64,000 nucleotides of DNA, from NCBI RefSeq assembly GCF_019331695.1, contig NZ_JAHBBI010000007.1:123941-187940 (forward strand), in the 5' to 3' direction. Positions 1-8,224 of the stretch are shown here, one piece after another. Origin of the DNA: Bifidobacterium pluvialisilvae. Lineage in GTDB: Bacteria; Actinomycetota; Actinomycetes; Actinomycetales; Bifidobacteriaceae. The notes under the pieces were generated by a model. It made no database searches. It saw nothing but the letters and a program-made list of their open reading frames with translations, and was not told the origin of the DNA. Made by a program: the position numbers and the translations under genes. The number at the start of each line of letters is the position of its first letter. The stretch's first letter is position 1.

Positions 1-55
1 GTTCGCCCGTTTCTGCGGGAAATGTTTTGCAAACGTGTCGTTATAAAGTTTTTAG

Positions 56-165
56 GAAAACGTTAACATCATGGGTATAACCCTGTGACACGCCTCGAAT
101 TTCAATGTATATTGACATTATAATCGTTTTGGGTGTAACGTTATCCCAACAAGGGAAACGATATA
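56..165 (+). promoter_or_regulatory. Promoter and LacI-type operators upstream of idnD copy 1
   Basis: A TATAAT box lies at 119-124. Three CG-centred imperfect palindromes surround it: GAAAACGTTAAC (56-67), TGTAACGTTATC (134-145) and GGAAACGATATA (154-165). The middle one matches the palindrome TGTAACGTTACA at 10 of 12 positions and would overlap the transcription start. Similar words occur between the LacI gene and idnD copy 2 (5280-5291 and 5357-5368), which suggests one regulator for both promoters. The sites are seen in the sequence; assignment to the LacI protein is inference. The -35 box is weak. Confidence 0.5.
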
Positions 166-239
166 CCTTGGACCCCGACGCAGCGTGGAAAACACGGCGT
201 CGGAAAACCACAGTGGCAGACATCAAGGAGGATGTTGAA

Positions 240-1253
240 GTGAAGTCGGTACTTATCAGCGGCAAGGGACTGATCGACCTGGCTGAACGCCCCGAACCCG
301 AGCATCAGGACGGCAAGGTGATCGTCCGTCCGCAGTTCATCGGCATCTGCGGCTCCGACCTGCATTACCTGGCCGACGGCCAGGTCGGCATGTCGGTCGT
401 CCGTGAGCCCATCGTCCCCGGCCATGAGATCAGCGCCGTGACCGACGAGGACGTCGAGGTCGACGGCAAGGTCATCCCCGCCGGCACTCCGGTCGCCCTC
501 CACCCCTCCACCTGGGGCGAGAAGCAGCCCGGCATCGAGGACAAGCCCGAGATCTGGCCGAACGGCCGCTACCTCGGATCCGCCCAGTACCTGCCGCACG
601 AGCAGGGCGGCATGACCGAGAAGATGGCGGTGCGCCCCGACCAGCTCATCGTCCTGCCCGAAGGCGTCTCGCTCAAGGCCGCCGCCCTGGCCGAGCCGCT
701 GGGCGTGGGCCTGCACGCCATCAACCTCGCCGGCGGCGTGCGCGGCAAGAAGGTGCTCGTCTCCGGCGCCGGCCCCATCGGCCTGCTGGCCGCGGGCGCG
801 GCGCTCACCGAGGGCGCGGCCAGCGTCGCCGTCTCCGACGTGCTCGACCACCCGCTCTCCGTGGCGAAGAAGCTCGGCGCCACCAAGACCTTCAACGTGG
901 CCCAGGAGACCCTGCCCGACAACGAGTACGACCTCATCCTCGAATGCTCCGGCGCGGCCCCCGCCATCAGCGCGTCCTTCAAGGCCGCCGCCCCCGGCGC
1001 CACCATCATCCAGGTCGGCATGATGGTCAACCGCGACGCCAGCCTCAACATCTCCGCCATCAACGGCAAGGAGATCACCTACATCGGCAGCTTCCGCTTC
1101 TTCCAGGAGATCCGCGACGCCGTCGAGGTGCTGGCGAAGAACCCGAACCTCGAGGAGGTCATCACGCAGGTCTTCCCCGTCGACGACTACCGCGAGGCGT
1201 TCGCCACCGCGGCCGACGCGTCCAAGTCCGCCAAGGTGCTCATCGCCATGTGA
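240..1253 (+). CDS. idnD: L-idonate 5-dehydrogenase-like zinc/MDR dehydrogenase, copy 1
   Basis: Medium-chain alcohol dehydrogenase of 337 residues, probably oxidising a hexonate such as L-idonate at C5 to 5-ketogluconate with NAD(P). The IdnD-type motif GICGSDLHY (residues 35-43) carries catalytic Cys37, GHE (61-63) gives the next zinc ligands, and the Rossmann motif GAGPIG is at 176-181. GSAQYLPH and GSFRF also recall E. coli IdnD. The loop that holds four structural-zinc cysteines in IdnD is cysteine-free here (about 90-110). Start: GTG at 240, eight bases after AAGGAGG (225-231); the paralog at 5405 begins the same way. An upstream in-frame ATG at 105 has no ribosome site. First gene of a hexonate cluster, followed by an SDR and a symporter. 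The exact substrate is not fixed by sequence; another sugar acid or polyol is possible. Confidence 0.82.
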   Translation: MKSVLISGKGLIDLAERPEPEHQDGKVIVRPQFIGICGSDLHYLADGQVGMSVVREPIVPGHEISAVTDEDVEVDGKVIPAGTPVALHPSTWGEKQPGIEDKPEIWPNGRYLGSAQYLPHEQGGMTEKMAVRPDQLIVLPEGVSLKAAALAEPLGVGLHAINLAGGVRGKKVLVSGAGPIGLLAAGAALTEGAASVAVSDVLDHPLSVAKKLGATKTFNVAQETLPDNEYDLILECSGAAPAISASFKAAAPGATIIQVGMMVNRDASLNISAINGKEITYIGSFRFFQEIRDAVEVLAKNPNLEEVITQVFPVDDYREAFATAADASKSAKVLIAM

Positions 1254-1259
1254 CGTCCC

Positions 1260-1293
1260 GCCGGGGATGGGCGCCACAAGCGCCTTCCCCGGC
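1260..1293 (+). terminator. GC-rich hairpin after idnD copy 1
   Basis: GCCGGGG (1260-1266) pairs with CCCCGGC (1287-1293), and GGCGC with GCGCC inside. There is no U-run, so it may stabilise or partly terminate the mRNA between idnD and the SDR rather than act as a full terminator. Confidence 0.35.
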
Positions 1294-1410
1294 CCCTTCC
1301 CCCGACCATCACCATCTATTCGACCATCCCGCCATCCATATCCATCCGCCGCCCATGCCGGTCACAGTGGACCGCATGGGGGACGGTGGGGCATATCCAA
1401 AGGAGCAAAC

Positions 1411-2184
1411 ATGCCCAAGTTCGATCGCAACAGCTACAACCTCGACGGCAAGGTCGCCCTCATCACCGGCGGCGCCCGTGGCCTCGGCCGCAACTACTCC
1501 ATCGCCCTGTCCATGTACGGGGCCGACATCTTCGTCGCCGCCGAGAACGAGGAAGGCTGGGACGAGATCCGCGAGATCGTCGAGGCCAACGGCCGCCAGA
1601 TCGGCTTCATCAAGCAGGACATCACCAAGCCCGGCGCCGCCGACGCCATCGTCGATGCCGTCATCGAGAAGTTCGGCCACCTCGACATCCTCGTGAACAA
1701 CGCCGGCATCCAGATCCGCAACGACGTGCTCGACTTCAAGGACGAGGACTGGTACAAGGTCATCGACGTGAACCTCAACGGCCTGTACATGCTCTCGCAC
1801 GCCGCCGCCAAGGTGATGGCCAAGCAGAAGCACGGCAAGATCATCAACATCGGCTCCATGCAGTCCTACCGCGCCGGCAAGCGCATCTTCCCGTACGCGG
1901 CCAGCAAGCACGGCGTCCTCGGTCTCACCCGCGCCTACGCCGACGCGCTCGCCCCGTACAACATCCAGGTCAACGGCCTGGCCCCCGGCTACATCATCAC
2001 CGACATGACCCGCTCCCTGCAGCAGGACCCGGTCCGCGGACCGGAGATCCGCGAGCACATCCCCTCCGGCGAGTGGGGCGTGCCTGAGCAGCTCATGGGC
2101 CCGATGGTGTTCCTCGCCAGCGAGGCGTCCGACTACGTCACCGGCGTGATGCTGCCGGTCGACGGCGGCTACCTGCTGCGCTAG
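1411..2184 (+). CDS. idnO: SDR oxidoreductase, gluconate 5-dehydrogenase type
   Basis: Classical short-chain dehydrogenase of 257 residues: TGGARGLG cofactor motif (19-26), NNAG (96-99), catalytic Ser149, Tyr162 and Lys166 (YAASK), and a C-terminal PVDGGYLLR end seen in IdnO/KduD-type enzymes. Next to an idonate-type dehydrogenase the likely reaction is reversible reduction of 5-ketogluconate to D-gluconate, completing L-idonate to gluconate conversion; a KduD-like reaction is the alternative. Start: ATG 1411 behind AAAGGAG (1399-1405). The open frame runs further upstream but without a ribosome site. It lies 157 bases after idnD and is probably co-transcribed with it and the following MHS symporter. 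Confidence 0.75.
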   Translation: MPKFDRNSYNLDGKVALITGGARGLGRNYSIALSMYGADIFVAAENEEGWDEIREIVEANGRQIGFIKQDITKPGAADAIVDAVIEKFGHLDILVNNAGIQIRNDVLDFKDEDWYKVIDVNLNGLYMLSHAAAKVMAKQKHGKIINIGSMQSYRAGKRIFPYAASKHGVLGLTRAYADALAPYNIQVNGLAPGYIITDMTRSLQQDPVRGPEIREHIPSGEWGVPEQLMGPMVFLASEASDYVTGVMLPVDGGYLLR

Positions 2185-2529
2185 CCGGAGCCGATCGGTC
2201 CGGCCCGCGCGAGGTCCGGGGCCATGGCGGCCCGGGATCCGGCGGAGGCCGGATGACAGCAGTCTTGCATCGGGCGCATGGCGTCCGATGCGGGGAATCG
2301 GGAGAGGGCCTGCGGTTTCGGCCGCTCTCCCGTCCACCGTCCGCGGCGATGACGACGCGACGGCGAACAACACGGGTGCCGCGCTTGTTTCCCTTTCCCT
2401 TACTTGCGTGGACCTGCCGGAACGCGTGCCACCGCGTGCGTATCGCGACTCGTACGCCTTCCGGGGAAGGGGAGGGCCTCCTCCCCGTGCGATCAAGAGA
2501 GAATCCTTGCATGAAAGGTGAAGTTTCCT
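2185..2529 (+). other. 345-base leader upstream of MHS symporter 1
   Basis: No gene supported. The stretch is GC-rich with several short inverted CCGG-containing words near 2200-2260 and short open frames that lack ribosome sites. It may hold a promoter or a 5' leader for the symporter gene, but no convincing -35/-10 pair is visible. Confidence 0.4.
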
Positions 2530-4008
2530 ATGTCTTCTGATGTTTCCACTACCGCCAACGGTGGCGGTGAGCCCTCGCTGGCCAAGCGTACGATGGGCGA
2601 TCTGGTCAAGGCGGCCGTCTCCGGCTGGCTGGGCACCGCGCTCGAGTTCATGGACTTCCAGCTCTACTCGCTGGCCGCCGCGCTCGTGTTCAAGGACATC
2701 TTCTTCGGCCATGGCTCGCAGGCCGTGGCCATCATGTCGGCCATGGCCGTGTACGGCGTGGGCTACATCGCCCGCCCGATCGGCGCATGGTACTTCGGCC
2801 GCCTCGGCGACCGCATCGGCCGTGCGAAGGTGCTGTTCATCACCATCGCCATCATGGGTGTGGCGACCACGCTGATCGGCGCGCTGCCGACCTACGACCA
2901 GGTGGGCCTGCTCGCCCCGGCCCTGTTGGTGATTCTGCGACTGGTGCAGGGCTTCGGCGCCGGCGCCGAGATCGCCGGCTCGTCGGTGCTGCTCGCCGAA
3001 TACGCGCCCACCAAGCAGCGCGGCATCATCGCCTCGCTGACCGCCCTCGGCACCAATTCCGGCACCCTGTTCGCCGGAGCGGTGTGGGCCGTGCTGCTCG
3101 CGTGGCTCGGCAACGACGCCGTGATCGGCTGGGGCTGGCGCATCCCGTTCCTGGGCTCCGTCATCGTGATGGCCGTGGCCGTGTTCATCCGAATCCACCT
3201 CAAGGAGACCCCGGTGTTCGAGGCCTCCGTGGACGAGATCATCGAGGAGTACGACAAGCCGCTCGACCGCGAGGCCGAGAAGGCCAAGAAGGAGGCCGCC
3301 GCCGAGGCCCGCAAGGAGGCCATCGCCGAGCTCGCGAAGACCAAGCGCTCCTGGAAGGCGTTCCTCGTCGCCTCCGCCCTGCGCTTCGGCCAGTCCGGCA
3401 ACTCCGGCATGGTGCAGACCTACCTCATCACCTTCCTCACCGCCAACCTGCTCGTCTCCAAGTCCGTGGCGTCGAACATCGTGGTGTACTCGTCGCTCGT
3501 CGGCTTCCTGACCGTGCCGATCATCGGCTGGCTCGGCGACATCTTCGGACGCAAGCGCATGTACACCGTCGTCACCGTAATCGACTTCTTCCTCATCGTG
3601 CCGTGCTTCCTCATGATGCTCAACAACCGCGGCACCGACACGGTGATGGAGCAGACCTCCACCGGCATGGTGGCGCACTTCTCCAACCCGACGCTCATGT
3701 TCTTCATCGGCTACATCGTGCTGCACAACCTCTCCGTGTTGGCCCTTGCCTCCCTGGAGAACCTGACAATGGCGGAATGCTTCGGCTCCGCCCACCGCTA
3801 CGAGCAGCTGGCCCTCTCGAAGGAGATCCCGAACCTCATCACCGCCGGCTTCGGCCCGCTGGTCGCCGCCGCCCTGGTCGCCGTGTTCAACTCGTGGGTC
3901 GCCCTCGCCGTGCTGATGTTCTTCTACACCGCCGTCACCTTCGGCGCCAGCGTTGTCATGACGGAGGTCGCCGGCCGCGACCTCACCGTCCGAGAGGATG
4001 CGATGTGA
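2530..4008 (+). CDS. MHS-family sugar-acid:H+ symporter, copy 1
   Basis: Major facilitator of the metabolite:H+ symporter (MHS) family, 492 residues with 12 predicted membrane segments; it probably imports the hexonate degraded by neighbouring enzymes. Seen: the N-terminal segment EFMDFQLYSLAAA, the loop 2-3 signature GRLGDRIGRAKV, an RGIIASLTALGTNSG loop, and a highly charged Lys/Glu/Ala-rich cytoplasmic loop (about 235-280). Start: ATG 2530, eight bases after AGGTGA; the equivalent start is used in the paralog at 6580. The two copies are nearly identical through the membrane core but differ at the N-terminus and in the central loop, so they may differ in specificity or regulation. The substrate is inferred from context. 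Confidence 0.8.
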   Translation: MSSDVSTTANGGGEPSLAKRTMGDLVKAAVSGWLGTALEFMDFQLYSLAAALVFKDIFFGHGSQAVAIMSAMAVYGVGYIARPIGAWYFGRLGDRIGRAKVLFITIAIMGVATTLIGALPTYDQVGLLAPALLVILRLVQGFGAGAEIAGSSVLLAEYAPTKQRGIIASLTALGTNSGTLFAGAVWAVLLAWLGNDAVIGWGWRIPFLGSVIVMAVAVFIRIHLKETPVFEASVDEIIEEYDKPLDREAEKAKKEAAAEARKEAIAELAKTKRSWKAFLVASALRFGQSGNSGMVQTYLITFLTANLLVSKSVASNIVVYSSLVGFLTVPIIGWLGDIFGRKRMYTVVTVIDFFLIVPCFLMMLNNRGTDTVMEQTSTGMVAHFSNPTLMFFIGYIVLHNLSVLALASLENLTMAECFGSAHRYEQLALSKEIPNLITAGFGPLVAAALVAVFNSWVALAVLMFFYTAVTFGASVVMTEVAGRDLTVREDAM

Positions 4009-4042
4009 TATAAGACCTACCCCTGAAATCCCTTGATTGCAC

Positions 4043-4085
4043 GATGCCGGCTCGTTCCCTCCCCAAGAGGGCTCGAGCCGGCATC
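4043..4085. terminator. Hairpin between convergent symporter and LacI genes
   Basis: Twelve-base perfect stem GATGCCGGCTCG (4043-4054) with CGAGCCGGCATC (4074-4085), loop 19 bases. It lies between two convergent stop codons and so can serve both strands; there is no long U-run on either side. Confidence 0.55.
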
Positions 4086-4152
4086 GGCGTATTTGCGCGG
4101 TCTGCCGGAACCGTGCATGGTCCGCATGGCGGTGCCCATACGAACCGCGGCA

Positions 4153-5166
4153 TCACAGCGAATGCCCGGCGATTCGCCTGGTCGGCACGCTGATCTCCGT
4201 CTGTTCGGGACGCCCGTGCTCGATGATCTGCAGGAGGCTTTCGCCGGCCAGCCGTCCGATCTCGTCGATGTCGCGCTGCAGCAGGTCCACGCCGTCGGCC
4301 ACGAACCGCCCCCAATTCCAGTCGTCGAAGCTGACGAGCCCGAGATCCTGCGGGAATCGCAGTTCGGCGGCCTGCAGCGCGGTGAGCGTACGGAACAGCA
4401 GCGGCCCCATCAGCGGGAACACGGCGGTGCGGGGTCCGTCGGGCGGCGTCATGATCGCGCGCAGCCGGCCCGCGAGCCATACGTCGTCGTGGCCGCGCAT
4501 GTCGAGCATGACGTGCTCCATCCCCAGTCTGGCGGCGCAGTGCCTGACCGCCTCGAGGCGCGGCAGCTGCGACGAGGTCGGCGCGGTGGATTCGCTGACG
4601 GTGACGATGCGCCGGTATCCTCGTTCGTGCAGCTCCCGGCACATGGCCTTGCTGGATTCCGTGTTGTCCGAGGTCACGTGCGCGGCGTTCTTCGGCGTGG
4701 CCTTGACGATGCCGTCGACGATGACCAGCGGCGTATGCGCCGTGACGATGGGGTAGAAGGCCTCCGGATCGTCCTGCGTGGGCTGGATGATCAGCCCGTC
4801 GACGTTCTGCCGGATGAGCTTGCCGATGCACAGGTTCTCGTCGTCCGGGTCGTTGTCGGTGCTCAGCAGCATCAGGCTGTAGTTCTTTGGTTTGATGACC
4901 TTCTGGATGCCGCCGAACAGCATGGACGAGAAGATGTTGGAGATGTCGCCGACGATGACGCCGATGATCTTCGTGGAGTTGGACCGCATGCTCTGCGCCG
5001 TGGACGACGGCTGGTAGTGGAGGTCCTCGATGACCTTCTTCACCCTGCCTCGGGTCTCCGGGCTCATGCGCGCCATCTGCCCATTGAGGTAGTTGGACAC
5101 GGTGGTGACGGACACCCCCGCCACGCGTGCGACCTCTTTGATGGTTATGGTTTTGCGTCTGGCCAT
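4153..5166 (-). CDS. LacI-family regulator, KdgR-like
   Basis: LacI-type repressor of 337 residues. The N-terminal helix-turn-helix has IKEVARVAGVSVTTVSNYLN (about 9-28), followed by the hinge and a periplasmic-binding-like effector domain. The SFDDWNW motif near residue 285 is typical of KdgR-like regulators that sense sugar-acid catabolites. Start: ATG at 5166 (MARRKTITIKE); the longer open frame upstream has no ribosome site and adds a non-homologous leader. It is divergent from idnD copy 2. CG-centred palindromes at 5280-5291 and 5357-5368, with related sites at 56-165, are the probable operators, so it likely represses both idnD promoters until a hexonate intermediate binds. Role and effector are inference. 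Confidence 0.82.
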   Translation of the reverse strand: MARRKTITIKEVARVAGVSVTTVSNYLNGQMARMSPETRGRVKKVIEDLHYQPSSTAQSMRSNSTKIIGVIVGDISNIFSSMLFGGIQKVIKPKNYSLMLLSTDNDPDDENLCIGKLIRQNVDGLIIQPTQDDPEAFYPIVTAHTPLVIVDGIVKATPKNAAHVTSDNTESSKAMCRELHERGYRRIVTVSESTAPTSSQLPRLEAVRHCAARLGMEHVMLDMRGHDDVWLAGRLRAIMTPPDGPRTAVFPLMGPLLFRTLTALQAAELRFPQDLGLVSFDDWNWGRFVADGVDLLQRDIDEIGRLAGESLLQIIEHGRPEQTEISVPTRRIAGHSL

Positions 5167-5279
5167 GCTGCTCGATCCTGTGTGGGCTGGGGGACATCGG
5201 GATGAAGGGCATTCTACCGCCGTCGCCGGCCAAGACGGTCCCGACGCCGGTCCATATGTGTCCGCTAACACTATGAAGA

Positions 5280-5368
5280 TGAAACGATAAAGTAATATCA
5301 ACACGCCGATAAAACATTGAAATCAAGCCGAAAATACATTGGTTATAAAAAGTTAGTGTATCGTTACA
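5280..5368 (+). promoter_or_regulatory. Two CG-centred operators between lacI-type gene and idnD copy 2
   Basis: TGAAACGATAAA (5280-5291) and TGTATCGTTACA (5357-5368) match the palindrome TGTAACGTTACA at 9 and 11 of 12 positions. They lie in an AT-rich divergent intergenic region; the second is 37 bases before the idnD start. Confidence 0.55.
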
Positions 5369-5404
5369 TCTAACAGCACAACACATGCAATCAAGGAGGA
5401 TGCT

Positions 5405-6418
5405 GTGAAGGTAGTCAAGATTCCCGGCAAGGGCCGGCTGGAGATCGTCGAGGCCCCCGAGCCTGTCGCCGACGACGGGCACGTGGTCATCCGGCCGAAG
5501 TTCATCGGCATCTGCGGGTCCGACCTGCATTACCTGGCCGACGGCTCCTGCGGCCTGTCGGTCATCCGCGAACCGCTCACCCCCGGCCACGAGATCAGCG
5601 CCGTGCTCGACGAGGACGTCGAGATCGACGGCAAGGCCGTCCCCGCCGGCACCCCGGTCGCCATCCACCCCGCGACCTTCGGCGACAAGCTCCCCGGCAT
5701 CGAGGACAAGCCCGAGATCTGGCCGAACGGCTCCTACTTCGGCTCCGCGCAGTACTTCCCCCACACCCATGGCGGCATGACCGAGAAGATGGTCGTCCGC
5801 CCCGACCAGCTCCGCGTGCTCCCCGAGGGCCTGTCGCTGGAGATGGCGGCGCTGGCCGAGCCGCTCAGCGTGGGCCTGCACGCCATCAACCTCGCCGGCG
5901 ACGTGCGCGGCAGGAAGATCCTCGTCTCCGGCGCCGGCCCCATCGGCCTGCTCGCCGCCGGCGCGCTCGTCTCGCTCGGCGCCGCCCGGGTGGACGTCTC
6001 CGACATCCTCGACGAGCCGCTGGCCGTCGCGAAGAAGGTCGGCGCGCAGGGCGTCTTCAACGTCTCCACGGAGTCGCTGCCCGCCAACACCTACGACATG
6101 GTGTTCGAATGCTCCGGCGCCGCGCCCGCCATCAGCGCCTCGTTCAAGGCCGCCGCACCCGGCGCCGTCATCGTGCAGGTCGGCATGCTGCTCGACCGCG
6201 ACGTGCCGCTGAACCTCTCCGCCATCAACGGCAAGGAAATCACCTACATCGGAAGTTTCCGCTTCAACGACGAGATCGACCAGGCGCTCGAACTGCTGGC
6301 CGGCACCCCGGCGCTCCGTGAGGTCATCACGCAGGTCTACCCGGTCGACAGGGTCGCCGACGCGTTCGCCGTGGCCGGGGACCCCTCCCAGTCCTCCAAG
6401 GTGCTCGTCGAATTCTGA
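5405..6418 (+). CDS. idnD: L-idonate 5-dehydrogenase-like zinc/MDR dehydrogenase, copy 2
   Basis: Paralog of the 240-1253 gene with exactly the same length (337 residues) and most residues identical: catalytic Cys37 in GICGSDLHY, GHE at 61-63, Rossmann GAGPIG at 176-181. Like copy 1 it lacks the four structural-zinc cysteines. Start: GTG 5405 behind AAGGAGG (5394-5400), the same arrangement as copy 1. It heads a transcript divergent from the KdgR-like gene and is followed by a second MHS symporter, a ManD-family dehydratase and an SDR. The two idnD-MHS pairs look like a duplicated module. Expected reaction: NAD(P)-linked oxidation of a hexonate at C5; the true substrate may differ between copies. 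Confidence 0.82.
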   Translation: MKVVKIPGKGRLEIVEAPEPVADDGHVVIRPKFIGICGSDLHYLADGSCGLSVIREPLTPGHEISAVLDEDVEIDGKAVPAGTPVAIHPATFGDKLPGIEDKPEIWPNGSYFGSAQYFPHTHGGMTEKMVVRPDQLRVLPEGLSLEMAALAEPLSVGLHAINLAGDVRGRKILVSGAGPIGLLAAGALVSLGAARVDVSDILDEPLAVAKKVGAQGVFNVSTESLPANTYDMVFECSGAAPAISASFKAAAPGAVIVQVGMLLDRDVPLNLSAINGKEITYIGSFRFNDEIDQALELLAGTPALREVITQVYPVDRVADAFAVAGDPSQSSKVLVEF

Positions 6419-6426
6419 TTCCCATG

Positions 6427-6464
6427 GATGCCGGGGCCCCTCGGCGTTGAAAGACCCCGGCATC
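6427..6464 (+). terminator. Hairpin after idnD copy 2
   Basis: Perfect ten-base stem GATGCCGGGG (6427-6436) with CCCCGGCATC (6455-6464). A short T-run (ATTTT) follows nine bases later. Probably a partial terminator or processing hairpin before the symporter gene. Confidence 0.45.
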
Positions 6465-6579
6465 GACACGATTTTCCGTAATACGAACGATGCGGAGCAA
6501 CGACTCCGCCGATACGACGCGGACAATGCCGTCCGCGCCACTTGACTGAAAACGCACAATGCAAGAGGTGAAGCACACT

Positions 6580-8106
6580 ATGTCGTCTGCTATGACCATC
6601 GATGCGGCCACCGACGTCGACACCACGGTCGACGCCGTCGTCGCGACCGCTTCCGAAGCGTCCGAGCCGACGCTCGGCGAACGTACCACCGCCGATCTCA
6701 TCAAGGCCGCCGTCTCCGGCTGGCTGGGCACCGCGCTCGAGTTCATGGACTTCCAGCTCTACTCGCTGGCAGCGGCCCTTGTGTTCAAGGACATCTTCTT
6801 CGGCCACGGATCAGCCGCCGTGGCCATCATGTCGGCCATGGCCGTCTACGGCGTGGGCTATGTGGCCCGCCCGATCGGCGCATGGTACTTCGGTCGCCTC
6901 GGCGACCGCATCGGCCGCACCAAGGTGCTGTTCATCACCATCGCCATCATGGGCTGCGCCACCACATTGATCGGCGCATTGCCCACATTCGACCAGGTCG
7001 GGCTCCTGGCCCCGGCGCTGCTGGTGGTCCTGCGTCTGGCCCAGGGCTTCGGCGCCGGCGCCGAGATCGCCGGCTCGTCGGTGCTGCTCGCCGAGTACGC
7101 GCCGCGCAAGCACCGTGGCATCGTCTCCGCCTTCACCGCACTCGGCACCAACTCCGGCACCCTGATGGCGGGCGCCATCTGGGCCGTGCTGCTCGCATGG
7201 CTCGGCAACGACGCCGTGGTCGACTGGGGCTGGCGCATCCCGTTCCTCGGCTCCGTCATCGTGATGGGCGCCGCGGTGTTCATCCGAATCCACCTCAAGG
7301 AGACCCCGGTCTACGAGGCGTCCGTGGAGGAGACCATCGCCGGCTACGACAAGCCCCTGAACAAGACCGCGGACGCCGCTGCCGCCGAGGCCCGCAAGGA
7401 GGCCGAGAGGAAGGCCGCCGCCGAGATCGCCAAGACCCCGCGCTCCCTCAAGGCGTTCCTGGTCGCCTGCGTGCTGCGCTTCGGCCAGTGCGGCACCTCG
7501 GCCATGGTGCAGACCTACCTCATCACCTTCATGACCGCCAACCTGCTGGTGTCGAAGTCCGTGGCCTCCAGCGTGGTCGTGTACTCGTCGCTCGTCGGCT
7601 TCCTCACGGTGCCGCTGATCGGCTGGCTCGGCGACATCTTCGGCCGCAAGCGCATGTACATGATCGTCACCATCGTGGACGTGTTCCTGCTGGTGCCGTG
7701 CTTCCTGCTCATGGCCAACAACCTCGGCTCCCAGACCACCATGGAGCAGACCTCCTCCGGACTGGTGCCGCACTTCTCCAACCCCGACCTGCTGTTCTTC
7801 GTCGGCTACATCGTGCTGCACAACCTCGCCGTGCTCTCGCTCGCCTCGCTGGAGAACCTGACGATGGCGGAATGCTTCGGCTCCGCGCACCGCTACGAGC
7901 AGCTCGCCCTCTCGAAGGAGATCCCGAACCTTGTCGCCGGCGGCTTCGGCCCGCTCACGGCCGCCGCGCTGGTCACGGCGTTCGGCGGCTCGTGGATCGC
8001 CATCGCGGCCATCATGGCGGTCTGCCTGGTGCTCACCTTCCTCGCCGCGGTGGTCATGCCCGAGGTCGCCGGCCGCGACCTGACCACCCGAGAGGACGCG
8101 ATGTGA
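6580..8106 (+). CDS. MHS-family sugar-acid:H+ symporter, copy 2
   Basis: Second MHS-type major facilitator, 508 residues, 12 membrane segments, nearly identical in its core to the 2530 gene (EFMDFQLYSLAAALVFKD, GRLGDRIGRTKV). It differs by a longer Thr/Ala/Val-rich N-terminus (about 45 residues before the first conserved block) and by an altered charged loop near 260-300. Start: ATG 6580 with AGGTGA upstream, the same arrangement as copy 1. Together with idnD copy 2, the dehydratase and the SDR it forms the second half of the hexonate region. Likely role: proton-coupled import of a hexonate. Whether the copies take different sugar acids cannot be seen. Confidence 0.8.
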   Translation: MSSAMTIDAATDVDTTVDAVVATASEASEPTLGERTTADLIKAAVSGWLGTALEFMDFQLYSLAAALVFKDIFFGHGSAAVAIMSAMAVYGVGYVARPIGAWYFGRLGDRIGRTKVLFITIAIMGCATTLIGALPTFDQVGLLAPALLVVLRLAQGFGAGAEIAGSSVLLAEYAPRKHRGIVSAFTALGTNSGTLMAGAIWAVLLAWLGNDAVVDWGWRIPFLGSVIVMGAAVFIRIHLKETPVYEASVEETIAGYDKPLNKTADAAAAEARKEAERKAAAEIAKTPRSLKAFLVACVLRFGQCGTSAMVQTYLITFMTANLLVSKSVASSVVVYSSLVGFLTVPLIGWLGDIFGRKRMYMIVTIVDVFLLVPCFLLMANNLGSQTTMEQTSSGLVPHFSNPDLLFFVGYIVLHNLAVLSLASLENLTMAECFGSAHRYEQLALSKEIPNLVAGGFGPLTAAALVTAFGGSWIAIAAIMAVCLVLTFLAAVVMPEVAGRDLTTREDAM

Positions 8107-8123
8107 CGCAGGCCTGCGGTTCC

Positions 8124-8150
8124 GGGGCCGCGGGAACGGCCCGCGGCCCC
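8124..8150 (+). terminator. GC hairpin after MHS symporter 2
   Basis: GGGGCCGCGGG (8124-8134) pairs perfectly with CCCGCGGCCCC (8140-8150) over a five-base loop. No U-run follows, so it is more likely a stabilising or pausing hairpin than a strong terminator. Confidence 0.4.
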
Positions 8151-8224
8151 GCCCGCAGACGCAACCCACCACCAACGACAATCATCCGAACCGTACGACC
8201 ATCCGACAATCCAAGGAGAACGAC

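Noticed and set aside
105..239. N-terminal extension of idnD copy 1
   Set aside because: No ribosome site at the ATG at 105, the segment covers the operators and TATAAT box, and the paralog starts at the equivalent of 240.
2253..2540. Small frames in the leader of MHS symporter 1
   Set aside because: No ribosome sites, and composition matches non-coding GC-rich spacer.
1309..3795. Very long antisense frames over the SDR and symporter genes (also 3983-6559, 6811-8181, 16492-19038)
   Set aside because: His/Asp/Gly-rich shadow frames caused by GC-rich codon usage of the genuine genes on the other strand; no ribosome sites or domains.
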